DNA of 64,000 nt from Arthrobacter cryoconiti. GTDB taxonomy: Bacteria; Actinomycetota; Actinomycetes; Actinomycetales; Micrococcaceae. Location: assembly GCF_020905375.1 (NCBI RefSeq), contig NZ_JAJJBU010000003.1, positions 558,001 to 622,000 of the forward strand, given 5' to 3'. A model generated the notes under the pieces. The model was not told the origin of the DNA. It saw nothing but the letters and a program-made list of their open reading frames with translations, and did no database searches. Of the stretch, positions 15,715 to 25,443 are shown piece after piece (position 1 is the first letter of the stretch; each line of letters opens with the position of its first letter). The translations under genes and the position numbers were made by a program.

Positions 15715-17283
15715 GTGAGCTTGACCCTAGAAGGCGTTGATTCTTCCGCCAACACCAACCCCAGCCAACCGCGAACCTACCAAGTACGCACCTATGGCTG
15801 CCAAATGAACGTCCATGACTCTGAGCGCATGGCCGGACTGCTGGAGGCAGCCGGCATGGTCGCCGTCGAAGAAGCGGGCGACACCCCGATCCGTGATGCT
15901 AATGGGGATTTGATTCCCGACGTCGTCGTATTCAATACGTGCGCCGTGCGTGAGAACGCGGATAACAAGTTGTACGGCAACTTAGGAATGCTGGCCCACA
16001 TCAAAGAGAGCAACCCGGGGATGCAGATAGCCGTCGGTGGCTGTTTGGCACAAAAGGACCGGGATGTGATTCAAAAGCGCGCCCCTTGGGTTGATGTGGT
16101 CTTCGGTACGCACAATGTCGGAGCGCTGCCGGTGCTGTTGGAGCGAGCCCGCCACAACGCTGACGCTCAAATGGAAATTTTGGAGTCACTGGATGTTTTC
16201 CCCTCCACCCTTCCCACCCGCCGCGATTCCGTTTATGCCGGTTGGGTGTCCATCTCGGTGGGCTGCAATAACACGTGCACTTTCTGCATCGTTCCTGCTT
16301 TGCGGGGGAAAGAACGCGACCGCCGCCCGGGAGAGATATTAGCTGAAATCAAGGCGCTGGTTGACGACGGAGCCATTGAAGTGACGTTGTTGGGTCAGAA
16401 CGTAAATTCCTACGGCGTCGAGTTCGGAGACCGGCTCGCCTTCGGTAAATTGTTGCGCGCTTGTGGAGAAATCGAGGGCCTGGAGCGCGTACGCTTCACC
16501 AGCCCGCACCCCGCCTCTTTCACCGACGACGTCATTCTGGCCATGGCACAGACTCCCAATGTCATGCCCCAGTTGCACATGCCATTGCAGTCTGGCTCCG
16601 ACAAGGTTCTCAAAGACATGCGCCGCTCTTACCGGTCAACGAAATTTCTGGGCATATTGGAGAAAGTGCGCGCACAGATGCCCCAGGCCGCCATATCGAC
16701 AGACATCATTGTTGGTTTTCCGGGTGAGTCCGAGGAGGACTTCCAAGCCACGCTCGACGTCGTCGAAAAGTCGCGGTTCGCAACCGCTTTTACCTTCCAA
16801 TATTCCAAGCGTCCCGGGACTCCAGCTGCCGAATTGGCTGACCAGTTACCCAAGGAAGTGGTTCAAGAACGTTTCCTGCGCCTGACCGCGCTTCAGGATA
16901 GGATCTCTGCGGAAGAAAATGCTAAGCAGGTCGGTAGCCGCGTCGAAGTGATGGTTACCGCGCAATCTGGGCGGAAAGCGGCACAAACGCACCGACTTTC
17001 CGGGCGTTCCCGTGACCAGCGGCTTGTTCATTTCAGCGTTCCGGACGGCGCGCAGGTGCCACGTCCTGGCGATCTGGTTACCGTGAGCATCACTGAGGCC
17101 GCTTCGTTCCACCTCATTGCCGATCCTTCTGCGGCGGAGTACGAGCTCCGCCGTTCACGTGCCGGCGATGCCTGGGACCGTGCGCAAGCGCAATCCTGTG
17201 CTGTCCCCTCCGCCAGCGGAACACAAGGTTCAAAGAGTTCCGTGTCATTGGGTATGCCTTCGCTGCCGGTCCGCGGCGCTTGA
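15715..17283 (+). CDS. miaB: tRNA-2-methylthio-N6-dimethylallyladenosine synthase MiaB
   Basis: 522 residues, GTG start. It thiomethylates i6A37 in tRNAs reading U-starting codons. The UPF0004 domain has YGCQMN (C29), CAVRE and GGCLAQ cysteines for the auxiliary cluster. The radical SAM motif [10 protein letters not shown] has C184, C188 and C191. A TRAM domain follows near 400-460, and the last 50 residues are a variable tail. The stop overlaps the miaA start, so both steps of the ms2i6A pathway are coupled. Confidence 0.97.
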   Translation: MSLTLEGVDSSANTNPSQPRTYQVRTYGCQMNVHDSERMAGLLEAAGMVAVEEAGDTPIRDANGDLIPDVVVFNTCAVRENADNKLYGNLGMLAHIKESNPGMQIAVGGCLAQKDRDVIQKRAPWVDVVFGTHNVGALPVLLERARHNADAQMEILESLDVFPSTLPTRRDSVYAGWVSISVGCNNTCTFCIVPALRGKERDRRPGEILAEIKALVDDGAIEVTLLGQNVNSYGVEFGDRLAFGKLLRACGEIEGLERVRFTSPHPASFTDDVILAMAQTPNVMPQLHMPLQSGSDKVLKDMRRSYRSTKFLGILEKVRAQMPQAAISTDIIVGFPGESEEDFQATLDVVEKSRFATAFTFQYSKRPGTPAAELADQLPKEVVQERFLRLTALQDRISAEENAKQVGSRVEVMVTAQSGRKAAQTHRLSGRSRDQRLVHFSVPDGAQVPRPGDLVTVSITEAASFHLIADPSAAEYELRRSRAGDAWDRAQAQSCAVPSASGTQGSKSSVSLGMPSLPVRGA

Positions 17284-18209
17284 GTTTGAGCCCATCACGG
17301 CTGCCGCTCGTCGCCGTCGTCGGACCAACAGGAGCGGGAAAATCGGAGCTGGCGCTGGAACTAGCAGAACACTTTGGTGGGGAAGCGGTCAATGCCGACT
17401 CCATGCAGTTTTATCGGGGGATGGATATTGGCACAGCCAAGCTAGGGGTGAGCGAACGACGGGGGATAGCGCATCATCTGATGGACTTTCTGTCCGTGCG
17501 CGAGGACACTACAGCGGCCGCGTTTCAGGCCATGGCCCGGGCGTCGATCGCTGATATCCGTGCACGGGGCAAACTGCCGATCTTGGTCGGAGGCTCCGGA
17601 CTCTATGTTCGCGCAGTGCTGGACGCCTTGGATTTTCCGGGTACTGATCCGCTCATTAGAGCACGCCTTGAAGGGGAGCTAGATGCCCACGGGCTAGCTC
17701 CACTGGCAGCCCGCTTGGAGCTCGTGGACCCGGTGTCCGCCGCGCGCATCAGCGACGGCAAGCGGATTGTGCGTGCTCTCGAAGTCCATGAACTTACCGG
17801 CCGCACCTTTAGTTCTTTCATGCCCGAACGACGCTACATGGAGCCCACAGTGCAGATCGGGCTCAATGGAGACCGTGCACAACTGCACGCCCGGCTCAGA
17901 GATCGTGTCCATAGGATGGTTAGCGCTGGCCTTCAGGACGAGGTTGCCGCGCTCCTACCGCAAGGATTGCGTGAGGGGCGTACGGCCCATAAAGCTTTGG
18001 GATACCAGCAGTTCCTGCGCGTGATAGACGGTGAATCCTCTGCGGAACAGGCTGCGGAAGAGACCATTACGGCAACCCGCCAGTTCGCTCGGCGCCAGAT
18101 CACCTGGTTTCGGGCTGACCCCCGAATCCACTGGCTCGACTGGGGGCAGCCCAAACTTGTTGACGCAGCCTATGAGATAGTCCGGGCAAGTACGGGTGGG
18201 CAACCCTAA
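17280..18209 (+). CDS. miaA: tRNA dimethylallyltransferase MiaA
   Basis: 309 residues. It adds the isopentenyl group to A37 of tRNA before MiaB acts. GPTGAGKS (15-22) is the P-loop, and [17 protein letters not shown] holds the DSxQ substrate motif. The TTG start at 17280 overlaps the miaB stop by four bases; another TTG follows at 17286, so the start is uncertain by two residues. Normal length. Confidence 0.96.
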   Translation: MSLSPSRLPLVAVVGPTGAGKSELALELAEHFGGEAVNADSMQFYRGMDIGTAKLGVSERRGIAHHLMDFLSVREDTTAAAFQAMARASIADIRARGKLPILVGGSGLYVRAVLDALDFPGTDPLIRARLEGELDAHGLAPLAARLELVDPVSAARISDGKRIVRALEVHELTGRTFSSFMPERRYMEPTVQIGLNGDRAQLHARLRDRVHRMVSAGLQDEVAALLPQGLREGRTAHKALGYQQFLRVIDGESSAEQAAEETITATRQFARRQITWFRADPRIHWLDWGQPKLVDAAYEIVRASTGGQP

Positions 18210-18235
18210 GTAGGTCTTTGCCATAGCATTGATGC

Positions 18236-19168
18236 ATGAATACTGCAGAGATGATCGATGAAACGCCTCTGACCGGCCTGCGTTTCTCCAAAGGTCATGG
18301 CACTGGCAATGACTTCATTTTGATAGCGGACCCCGAGGGTGAAAGGAACCTGACGGCGGAGCAGATTGCCAACTTGTGCAACCGCCATCATGGCATTGGT
18401 GCTGACGGCTTTATCCGCGCCATCCGGTCCCGGCGGCTGCCTGAAGGTGCTCAAATACTGGCCGTTAACCCAGGCGCGGAATGGTTCATGGACTACAGCA
18501 ACGGTGATGGCACGTGCTCGGAAATGTGCGGAAACGGTGTCCGAGTGTTCGTCGAGTTCCTCGTAGCCCAAGGATTGGTGATCCTTGATCTCGGTGAAGA
18601 ACTAGCCATTGGGACCCGCGGCGGTGTGAAGACTGTAGCGCGTAGCGAGAACGGATATCGCGTGGACATGGGCCCGTGGGAGTTCATCTTCCCGGAGAAA
18701 GCCCGTGAACGCGGCATGGATTCACTGGTGGAAGCCGCTGGACTCGAGGTGGCGCGGCCAGCATTGTCGATCAGTATGGGAAACCCACACACGGTTGTGG
18801 CATTGGCTGATCTTGCTGAGCTTGAGGGAACCATACTGTTTACCGCCCCAAAAGTGGACCCTGAGCCAGTTCACGGAACCAACGTTGAATTCGCTGTTCC
18901 AGCGGAGCCACTCGTGAGCGACGGCGTCGGACGGATCAGCATGCGAGTACATGAACGGGGTGTGGGGGAGACGCTCTCGTGCGGGACCGGGGCGTGTGCG
19001 GCGGCCGCCGCCACTCGTTTCTGGGCCGGGGATCAAGCACCTGACATCTGGGATGTGGACATACCCGGCGGGATCGTACGTGTGCGCTTTTTTGCCGGAA
19101 GCGACGGAACAGAGCGGGTGGAACTAAGCGGACCAGCGGTCATCGTTGCCGACGGCGTTCTAGCTTAG
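18236..19168 (+). CDS. dapF: Diaminopimelate epimerase DapF
   Basis: 310 residues. It interconverts LL- and meso-diaminopimelate with two cysteines acting as acid and base: C98 in EMCGNGVRVF and C249 in LSCGTGACAA. GTGNDF (22-27) is the N-terminal signature. TAGCAT at 18224-18229 stands 6 bases before the ATG, so a leaderless transcript is possible. A second ATG four bases upstream is out of frame. Confidence 0.97.
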   Translation: MNTAEMIDETPLTGLRFSKGHGTGNDFILIADPEGERNLTAEQIANLCNRHHGIGADGFIRAIRSRRLPEGAQILAVNPGAEWFMDYSNGDGTCSEMCGNGVRVFVEFLVAQGLVILDLGEELAIGTRGGVKTVARSENGYRVDMGPWEFIFPEKARERGMDSLVEAAGLEVARPALSISMGNPHTVVALADLAELEGTILFTAPKVDPEPVHGTNVEFAVPAEPLVSDGVGRISMRVHERGVGETLSCGTGACAAAAATRFWAGDQAPDIWDVDIPGGIVRVRFFAGSDGTERVELSGPAVIVADGVLA

Positions 19169-19181
19169 TTATTTTGGGGCG

Positions 19182-19820
19182 CTAGTCGGCTGTGCGGAGA
19201 ATACGTAGAACACGGAATGCCTTATTGGTGGAATAACGGGAGACTTTCAAACCCGCTTCTGGGAAACGTTGAGCCAACTCGGCAGTTAGCCAGCGCTGAA
19301 GTGAATCTGAGCCCAGATTTTTCTGCACCACCAAGTAGGCGCTTCCACCCGAGGCCAATCGGGGCAGCCACATGAGCAAGATGGAGTGAAGTTCATCCTT
19401 GCCCACCCGGATTGGCGGGTTGGACCAAATGGTGTTGAAGCGCAGATCTGGGTCCACGGCATCCGGAGACGAAGCGCGCACATTGGTGAGCCCAAGCGCC
19501 ACAGCGTTATCTCGGGTGAGGTCGATGGATCGTTCATTGACGTCAACGGCGAAGACGGACGCGTGCGGGGAGCGAAGAGCCAAGGAAAGCGCCACCGGAC
19601 CCCAGCCGCAGCCGATATCCAACAGATTGCCTTCAGGGGCAGGCGGCGGGACCTCAGAAAGCAGGATTGCTGTTCCCTTATCCACGCCAGCCGGACTGAA
19701 AATTCCACCGGCCGTTTCCAAATCCCGTTCCTCGCCAGCCAAAACCACTTTTAACGGTCGGCGTTTAAGCGGAGTTGACGGTTGTGAACTGAAATAATGA
19801 TCTGCACTCTGAGTACCCAT
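19182..19820 (-). CDS. RsmC-like class I methyltransferase
   Basis: 212 residues. The SAM-binding motif LLDIGCGWGPVAL (about 66-78) and the catalytic motif SNPPI (133-137) are those of the MTS domain of 16S rRNA guanine N2-methyltransferases (RsmC). Only the catalytic half is present, since E. coli RsmC has an additional N-terminal domain; this short form is common in actinobacteria. An rRNA target is likely but not shown. Convergent with dapF. Confidence 0.88.
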   Translation of the reverse strand: MGTQSADHYFSSQPSTPLKRRPLKVVLAGEERDLETAGGIFSPAGVDKGTAILLSEVPPPAPEGNLLDIGCGWGPVALSLALRSPHASVFAVDVNERSIDLTRDNAVALGLTNVRASSPDAVDPDLRFNTIWSNPPIRVGKDELHSILLMWLPRLASGGSAYLVVQKNLGSDSLQRWLTAELAQRFPEAGLKVSRYSTNKAFRVLRILRTAD

Positions 19821-19997
19821 AGTCCTGCCAGATTAGTGCGAAAACGCGTTAATCGGTATCTAGGCGCGCCTAAGGGGCTCTCTTCGGAAGGGCCCGCTTC
19901 GGGTGGTTCCGCCCCGTGATATCCACAATGACGCAGACAAAGGTGTGCGTGTGGGCCCCCGGGACTACGATTGAGTGTAAACGCCACGAAGGAGAAC

Positions 19998-21638
19998 ATG
20001 AGCCACACATCCGCACCCAGCGGTTCTACCGACCCCAACGATTCCGGGGATGTTTCCGGATCAAACTCCGGCCAAGATCTTTCTACGGCTGATATTGAGG
20101 CCGTGATCGACCGCATCCTGGCTAAGGACGCGGCTGGCGCCAAAGCTGCGCGCGAGGATGCCAAATTTGACGCTCAAGATCCGCAATCCGGGGCAGTCTC
20201 GACGCACCCCGTCATCGGCCGCGCGCAAGCCCTTTCAGAGCTGAACTTTCAGCACAGTAAATTTGACGGGGACCAGAGTGAGCTTGCCGCGCGTAACGCG
20301 CTGCGCAGAAGTGCAAGCTTGTCCACCGAGCTAGAAGATGTTACTGAAGTTGAATACCGTCAGCTTCGTCTAGAACGCGTCGTACTTGCCGGGCTGTGGT
20401 CTAGCGGGACCATGGCTGACGCGGAGAACTCATTGCGTGAGTTGGCTGCACTGGCAGAAACTGCCGGCTCCGAGGTGCTCGATGGTCTGGTGCAGCGCAG
20501 GGCGAAACCGGACCCGGCCACGTACCTTGGTCAGGGCAAGGCCCAGGAACTCAAAGACATAGTTCACGCCACAGGAGCTGACACCGTCATCATTGACGGC
20601 GATCTTGCCCCGTCACAGCGGCGCACGCTCGAAGAAGTGGTCAAGGTCAAGGTGATCGACCGTACGGCCCTGATCTTGGATATCTTCGCTCAGCATGCAC
20701 AGTCCCGAGAAGGACGGGCCCAGGTGGAGCTGGCGCAGATGGAATACCTTCTCCCACGCCTGCGAGGGTGGGGCGATTCTATGTCCCGTCAGGCTGGTGG
20801 CCGTGTGGGCGCGGCCGGTGGTGGGATTGGCTCCCGCGGCCCCGGCGAAACAAAGATGGAGCTTGATCGGCGGAAGATCCGAACACGAATGGCCAAGCTG
20901 CGCCGCGAAATTGCTGCCATGAAGCCTGCAAGAGAAACCAAGCGGGCCAACCGCAAGCGCAACTCGGTGCCATCGGTTGCCATTGCCGGATATACGAATG
21001 CTGGTAAGTCGTCGTTGTTGAACAGGCTGACCGACGCCGGCGTCCTGGTGGAGAACGCGTTGTTCGCTACCTTGGACCCCACTGTCCGCAAAACTGAAAC
21101 TGCCGACGGCTTGGGTTACACCCTCGTAGACACAGTGGGGTTCGTGCGTTCTCTCCCCACCCAACTCGTTGAAGCGTTCCGCTCAACGTTGGAGGAAGTG
21201 GCTGACGCAGACCTCATTTTGCATATTGTGGACGCTTCCCATCCGGACCCGGAAGGACAGATCGCTGCGGTCCGGAGCGTCTTTGCCGAAGTTGACGCGC
21301 TGAAAGTCCCTGAAATCATCATCTTGAACAAGGCCGACATCGCCGATCCGTTTGTCGTAGAAAGACTCCGACAGCACGAGCGACGCACAGTAGTGGTTTC
21401 GGCTCGCACAGGGCAGGGAATTGAGGAGTTACTTGCGGCCGTTAGCGATGCGATCCCCAGGCCTGGGATCGAGTTGAACTTGCTTATCCCCTACGACCGT
21501 GGGGATGTGCTGAACCGACTTCACCGCAGTGATGCAGAAATAATCAGCCTTGAACATGGCGAACAGGGAACGGTGGTTCACGTCCATGTTCGCGAGGTCC
21601 TGGCCGCTGAGCTTGAGGCCTTCGTCCAGCATGGGTGA
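19998..21638 (+). CDS. hflX: Ribosome-associated GTPase HflX
   Basis: 546 residues from the ATG at 19998, chosen because GAAGGAG lies just upstream; an in-frame TTG at 19971 has no such site. The N-terminal HflX domain includes GQGKAQELK, and a Gly-rich linker with GPGETKMELDRR precedes the G domain. The G domain has GYTNAGKSSLLNRL (G1, about 331), DTVGFV (G3) and LNKAD (G4). HflX splits stalled or heat-damaged ribosomes. The stop overlaps the dinG start. Confidence 0.95.
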   Translation: MSHTSAPSGSTDPNDSGDVSGSNSGQDLSTADIEAVIDRILAKDAAGAKAAREDAKFDAQDPQSGAVSTHPVIGRAQALSELNFQHSKFDGDQSELAARNALRRSASLSTELEDVTEVEYRQLRLERVVLAGLWSSGTMADAENSLRELAALAETAGSEVLDGLVQRRAKPDPATYLGQGKAQELKDIVHATGADTVIIDGDLAPSQRRTLEEVVKVKVIDRTALILDIFAQHAQSREGRAQVELAQMEYLLPRLRGWGDSMSRQAGGRVGAAGGGIGSRGPGETKMELDRRKIRTRMAKLRREIAAMKPARETKRANRKRNSVPSVAIAGYTNAGKSSLLNRLTDAGVLVENALFATLDPTVRKTETADGLGYTLVDTVGFVRSLPTQLVEAFRSTLEEVADADLILHIVDASHPDPEGQIAAVRSVFAEVDALKVPEIIILNKADIADPFVVERLRQHERRTVVVSARTGQGIEELLAAVSDAIPRPGIELNLLIPYDRGDVLNRLHRSDAEIISLEHGEQGTVVHVHVREVLAAELEAFVQHG

Positions 21639-23724
21639 AACTGCAACTGCCTCCACCCCTGTAAGCTCTAGCCCCGCCGCAGGCGAAGCGGAGAGCGCTG
21701 ACGCAGATGCGTTGAGGGCCCAAGCCGTAGAGCTTTTGGACACTGCCGTTGCGGCCATGAATGGCCAGCGGCGCGACGGCCAGCATGAGATGGTCCGTCG
21801 GGTCATGGATGCCATTGATGGCGGGGAGCACTTGCTGGTCCAGGCTGGTACTGGAACGGGTAAATCACTTGCCTATCTGATTCCACTCATCGTCCATGCG
21901 CTAAACCACGACAAACCATCTGTCGTGGCCACCGCAACCTTGGCATTACAAGCTCAGATTGTGGGAAGGGACGTTCCGCGGCTGCTGGCTGCGTTGAAGC
22001 CGCTGCTGCCACGCCCCATCGACGTCGTCCTGGTCAAAGGTCGAAGCAATTACGTGTGCCAACACAAGGTTGGTGGCGGCTTTCCCTCTGAGGACGCCTC
22101 CGAGGGTGCTTTGTTCAGCCTCGGAGAGGACACTAGCGTGATGCACCTTCCGGGTGCCAAAGCTGGCCCTAGTTCTCCACTGGGCAAAGAAGTGGTGCGC
22201 CTTCGCGAATGGGCTCAGGAAACCGAAACAGGTGACCGCGACGAGCTCACGCCGGGGGTTACAGACAAAGCGTGGCGCCAGGTATCTGTTACCTCGATGG
22301 AATGCTTGGGGGCGCAGCGATGCCCCCTCGCGGAAGTATGTTTTTCAGAGTTGGCGCGTGCCAAGGGTGGCCAGGCCGACATTGTGGTGACAAACCATGC
22401 CATGCTCGCTATCAGCGCTTTTGAGGGCATAGCTGTCCTGCCTGACTATGACGTCGTGGTGGTGGATGAGGCGCACGAACTACAGGATCGAGTGACGGGT
22501 GCCGTCACCGGTCAGCTTTCGCTTCAGATGGTCCAAGCAGCAGCCTCCAGCACGCGTAAGCACACGGGAGTGTCAGTTGAGGCCTTACACAGCAGTGCGG
22601 CGGCCTTGGATCTAGCGTTTGCGGACACTGCCACGGGCTTGCTGCCCAACGGTTTGAACGAGGAACACACGGCGGCAGTGGAACAGCTTCGTGACGCTGC
22701 CCGCGTGGCACTCTCCGATTCGAAACCGGAAGGCTCTGCGTCGGCGGACGGGGGCAGATCAATTGCGCGGGCTCGTCTAAATCTAATCTTTGATCTCTCT
22801 GAACGGCTTCTTAGTGCCAAAGACTCACGCGAGGTTGTGTGGGCATCACGGACAGGCACGTTCACCCCCGGGCAGGGATATCAAAAGGCGGATGATGGTG
22901 AGCCGCCGGTGATCAACATTGCCCCCTTGAGTGTGGCGGGCAAGCTTCGCGAGGGGCTGTTTGCCGACCATACGGTGGTGCTGACGTCAGCTACCTTGGC
23001 AATTGGCGAGTCCTTTCAAGCCACTGCCGGGGGGCTGGGGCTCTTGGGGGCTGGCGCGCCGGCTTGGTCCGGGGCTGATGTCGGTTCCCCGTTTGACTAT
23101 CCCAGGCAGGGAATGCTCTACGTGGCCGCACACCTAGCCAAACCCGGTTTTGGTACTTCGCCGCAGCAACTCTCCGAGTTGGAAGCGCTCATAACTGCCG
23201 CCGGCGGAGGTACTTTGGCACTCTTCTCCTCCCGGAGAGCTGCCGAAGATGCGGCGCAAACTTTACGCAAGAAACTCAAAGTGAAGATCCTGTGCCAAGG
23301 AGACTCTTCTATGGCGGGGCTCATCACGGAATTTGCGCAAGAGCCCGATACGTGCCTGTTTGGCACCATGTCTCTCTGGCAAGGCGTGGACGTCCAAGGG
23401 GCCTCGTGTCGCCTCGTCGTCATCGATCGAATCCCGTTTCCGCGGCCTGATGATCCCTTGGTCACCGCACGCGCCCGGGCCGTCTCCCAAAACGGTGGGG
23501 ATGGCTTCATCGCCATCTCGGCCACCCACGCGGCTATCCGGCTGGCGCAGGGAGTTGGACGCCTGATCCGTTCCAGCAGCGACCGCGGAGTTGTGGCAGT
23601 GCTTGATTCGCGCCTTGCCAATGCTAGCTATGGTGGCTTTCTGAGAGCTGCTCTGCCACCCTTCTGGTCCACAAAGGACCGGACCGTGGCCCTGTCAGCG
23701 CTCAAGAGGCTCTCTGGAAAGTAG
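21631..23724 (+). CDS. dinG: DinG/XPD-like ATP-dependent DNA helicase
   Basis: 697 residues from the ATG at 21631, which overlaps the hflX stop by 8 bases; an upstream in-frame start would lie inside hflX. AGTGTGKSLAYLIP (about 71-84) is Walker A, VVVDEAHEL is the DEAH box, and QGVGRLIRSSSDRG is motif VI. Four cysteines (YVCQHK, MECLGAQRC, AEVC) could hold the iron-sulfur cluster of XPD-type helicases. It likely unwinds DNA during repair. No SOS box is visible directly upstream. Confidence 0.93.
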   Translation: MGETATASTPVSSSPAAGEAESADADALRAQAVELLDTAVAAMNGQRRDGQHEMVRRVMDAIDGGEHLLVQAGTGTGKSLAYLIPLIVHALNHDKPSVVATATLALQAQIVGRDVPRLLAALKPLLPRPIDVVLVKGRSNYVCQHKVGGGFPSEDASEGALFSLGEDTSVMHLPGAKAGPSSPLGKEVVRLREWAQETETGDRDELTPGVTDKAWRQVSVTSMECLGAQRCPLAEVCFSELARAKGGQADIVVTNHAMLAISAFEGIAVLPDYDVVVVDEAHELQDRVTGAVTGQLSLQMVQAAASSTRKHTGVSVEALHSSAAALDLAFADTATGLLPNGLNEEHTAAVEQLRDAARVALSDSKPEGSASADGGRSIARARLNLIFDLSERLLSAKDSREVVWASRTGTFTPGQGYQKADDGEPPVINIAPLSVAGKLREGLFADHTVVLTSATLAIGESFQATAGGLGLLGAGAPAWSGADVGSPFDYPRQGMLYVAAHLAKPGFGTSPQQLSELEALITAAGGGTLALFSSRRAAEDAAQTLRKKLKVKILCQGDSSMAGLITEFAQEPDTCLFGTMSLWQGVDVQGASCRLVVIDRIPFPRPDDPLVTARARAVSQNGGDGFIAISATHAAIRLAQGVGRLIRSSSDRGVVAVLDSRLANASYGGFLRAALPPFWSTKDRTVALSALKRLSGK

Positions 23725-23737
23725 CGCGTCGTCCCCC

Positions 23738-23797
23738 AGACGCTCGGTTACTTTCGGGGCACTAAAGCAAGACGCTCGGTTACTTTCGGGGCACTAA
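23738..23797. repeat. Tandem 28-base direct repeat between dinG and lexA
   Basis: A 28-base unit beginning AGACGCTCGGTTACTTTCGG occurs at 23738-23765 and exactly at 23770-23797, a 32-base period. It is non-coding and lies just before the terminator hairpin at 23801. It may be a local duplication or a member of a dispersed intergenic repeat family; I see no third copy in this window. Confidence 0.9.
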
Positions 23798-23800
23798 TGA

Positions 23801-23833
23801 CAATCGCTCCCTCACATTGTGGGGGAGCGATTG
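23801..23833. terminator. Hairpin between convergent dinG and lexA
   Basis: A 13-bp inverted repeat, CAATCGCTCCCTC with GGGGGAGCGATTG, around a 7-base loop. No long T run follows on either strand, but the position between convergent gene ends suits a bidirectional terminator. Confidence 0.7.
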
Positions 23834-23884
23834 GCGCGGTGTTAAGGACTTGACAAGTACAAACGGTGGGAGGCGTCAGAGGCG

Positions 23885-24628
23885 TCAGAGGCTGCGGAGG
23901 ACTGAGACTACCTTGCCCATGATGGTGGCCGTATCACCGAGAATCGGTTCATAACGGGTGTTCTGAGGTAGCAGCCAGGTATGGCCGTCTCGCTGCCTGA
24001 AGGTCTTCACAGTAGCCTCGTCTTCAAGCAGAGCGGCGACTATCTCGCCGTTATTGGCCGTGTTTTGGCGGCGAATCACGACCCAGTCACCGTCACATAT
24101 GGCGGCGTCGATCATGGAATCTCCTGCCACTTTCAGCATAAACAGCTCTCCGTTACCCACGATCTGGCGGGGCAAAGGCATGATGTCATCCACCATTTGG
24201 TCAGCCAAGATGGGTCCGCCTGCAGCAATGCGGCCCACGAGAGGCACGAAAGCGGTGTCTGAGGAACTACTTAACTGAGCGAAGTTCAAACCGTTGGAGC
24301 TGCGGACGTCCTCCGGGGAGCTGACACCACCGATTTCCACTTGCCCATTGTCCAAGACCAAGGGAATAAGTACTTCCATGGCACGTGGACGCTTGGGATC
24401 CCGGCGCAGGTAGCCATGACGTTCAAGCTGGGTCAGTTGATGCGTAACGCTGGAGAGGCTGGCCAGCCCTACATCATCACCAATTTCACGCATCGAAGGC
24501 GGGTAGCCCTTGTCTGCAATCGAGCGTTGGATGCACTCGAGGATCTTTTTTTGACGAACCGTCAAACCCTTCATGCCGGCCCTGCTCGGGGCCTGGGAAA
24601 TGCGGTGCGGAGGTTGCGGTAGCTCCAT
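23885..24628 (-). CDS. lexA: SOS repressor LexA
   Basis: 247 residues from the ATG at 24628; longer in-frame starts upstream lack conservation. The N-terminal winged helix ([34 protein letters not shown]) binds SOS boxes. The self-cleavage site A126-G127 is in GRIAAGGPI, and the catalytic dyad is S171 (GDSMIDA) and K208 (ATVKTF). RecA filaments trigger cleavage. The promoter 250 bases upstream carries an SOS box over its -10, giving autoregulation. Confidence 0.97.
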   Translation of the reverse strand: MELPQPPHRISQAPSRAGMKGLTVRQKKILECIQRSIADKGYPPSMREIGDDVGLASLSSVTHQLTQLERHGYLRRDPKRPRAMEVLIPLVLDNGQVEIGGVSSPEDVRSSNGLNFAQLSSSSDTAFVPLVGRIAAGGPILADQMVDDIMPLPRQIVGNGELFMLKVAGDSMIDAAICDGDWVVIRRQNTANNGEIVAALLEDEATVKTFRQRDGHTWLLPQNTRYEPILGDTATIMGKVVSVLRSL

Positions 24629-24876
24629 GGTCCTTACGATCCTTTCGTTGCATTGCGCCAAGACTTTAAGTGTCAGTGGTGTCACCGTCACCAGAGACGT
24701 GTGAAGAACATCACTACGGCAACGTCACTAGCAGTTGTTGCAGACGTCAGTGTTGTTCAAGCGTACTGGCGTGCCAAGCGTATTAGCCCGAAAACGCCAA
24801 TGTCTGAGCCTGCTGGTGGACTGCTCTTAGGCAATGATTCCTTGTCTCCAAGATTAAGCCAGGATCAGGTGAATTT

Positions 24877-24890
24877 CAAACATTTGTTCT
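24877..24890. promoter_or_regulatory. LexA-binding SOS box 1 (lexA side)
   Basis: CAAACATTTGTTCT matches CGAAC-N4-GTTCG at 8 of 10 defined positions and overlaps the -10 of the lexA promoter. Confidence 0.7.
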
Positions 24891-24915
24891 AGCGAGTCTT
24901 GGCAAGAGTAGTCAA
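24886..24915 (-). promoter_or_regulatory. lexA promoter
   Basis: On the minus strand TTGACT (24915-24910) and TAGAAC (24891-24886) are 18 bases apart. The -10 overlaps the SOS box at 24877-24890, so bound LexA would block its own transcription. Confidence 0.6.
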
Positions 24916-24931
24916 TAGATGCTAAAACTAT

Positions 24932-24957
24932 AGAACAGTAGTTAGAACATATCTTCT
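24932..24957. promoter_or_regulatory. LexA-binding SOS boxes 2 and 3 (LysM-gene side)
   Basis: AGAACAGTAGTTAG (24932-24945) and AGAACATATCTTCT (24944-24957) are two adjoining imperfect SOS palindromes. They sit at the expected start of a transcript from TTGGCA (24899-24904) and TAAAAC (24923-24928), 18 bases apart, toward the LysM gene. Box 2 matches the GAAC-N4-GTT core; box 3 is weaker. Confidence 0.55.
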
Positions 24958-25065
24958 AACTTTGAAAAATGTGATGGGAAGTCTGCTCCTGCGGACATCT
25001 GCAGCTCCCGCTTCAATTCGGGAAATCTTCAGGAAATTCCCCATGGTGTGAAAGGAACGTCGGTC

Positions 25066-25443
25066 ATGAGTGCAATGGTCAATTCGAGCGTAGGACCTGC
25101 AAGAAGGAAAGATCCCTTGACGCTTACACGCAAGGGACGCATGCTGTTCTTGGGCATTCCGGCACTCATGGTCAGCGCTGCGCTGTTGTTTGCTCTCATT
25201 GCAGTGCTGCTGGGGTCTTTCGCCAGTCCAGCCAATGCGTCAACGGGCATCAATGCCTTGGACATGACCGACTATGCGGCAGCCGTCACTGTTCTGCAAG
25301 GCGATAGTTTGTGGACAATCGCAGCAGCCAGCGACCCTTCTCGCGATGTACGCGAAGTGGTCTCGGAGATTGTAGCCCTGAATGACTTGAGCAGCAGCGT
25401 TCTTCAGGCTGGACAGCAACTGTACGTACCCATTCACAAATAG
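25066..25443 (+). CDS. LysM membrane protein, probable SOS cell-division inhibitor (YneA/DivS/ChiZ type)
   Basis: 125 residues from the ATG at 25066 (AAAGGAA 8 bases upstream). A basic N-terminus is followed by one membrane helix (about 26-54) and an extracytoplasmic LysM domain (about 73-122: VLQGDSLWTIA ... LQAGQQLYVP). Genes with this exact layout, divergent from lexA, are the SOS division suppressors yneA of Bacillus, divS of Corynebacterium and chiZ (Rv2719c) of Mycobacterium. LexA boxes lie in its promoter region. The predicted role is to delay septation after DNA damage by acting at the peptidoglycan; that role is inferred from architecture and context. Confidence 0.85.
   Translation: MSAMVNSSVGPARRKDPLTLTRKGRMLFLGIPALMVSAALLFALIAVLLGSFASPANASTGINALDMTDYAAAVTVLQGDSLWTIAAASDPSRDVREVVSEIVALNDLSSSVLQAGQQLYVPIHK

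Larger units (their letters stand above)
24629..25065. other. Divergent lexA / LysM-gene control region
   Basis: A 437-base region without a gene. It holds a lexA promoter reading left, a candidate promoter for the LysM gene reading right, and three LexA-box-like palindromes (listed separately). The lexA transcript would have a leader of about 250 bases, in which I see no further defined element. Confidence 0.6.

Noticed and set aside
24653-24892. 79-codon plus-strand frame in the lexA/LysM gap
   Set aside because: It overlaps the lexA promoter and SOS box and shows no protein-like features.
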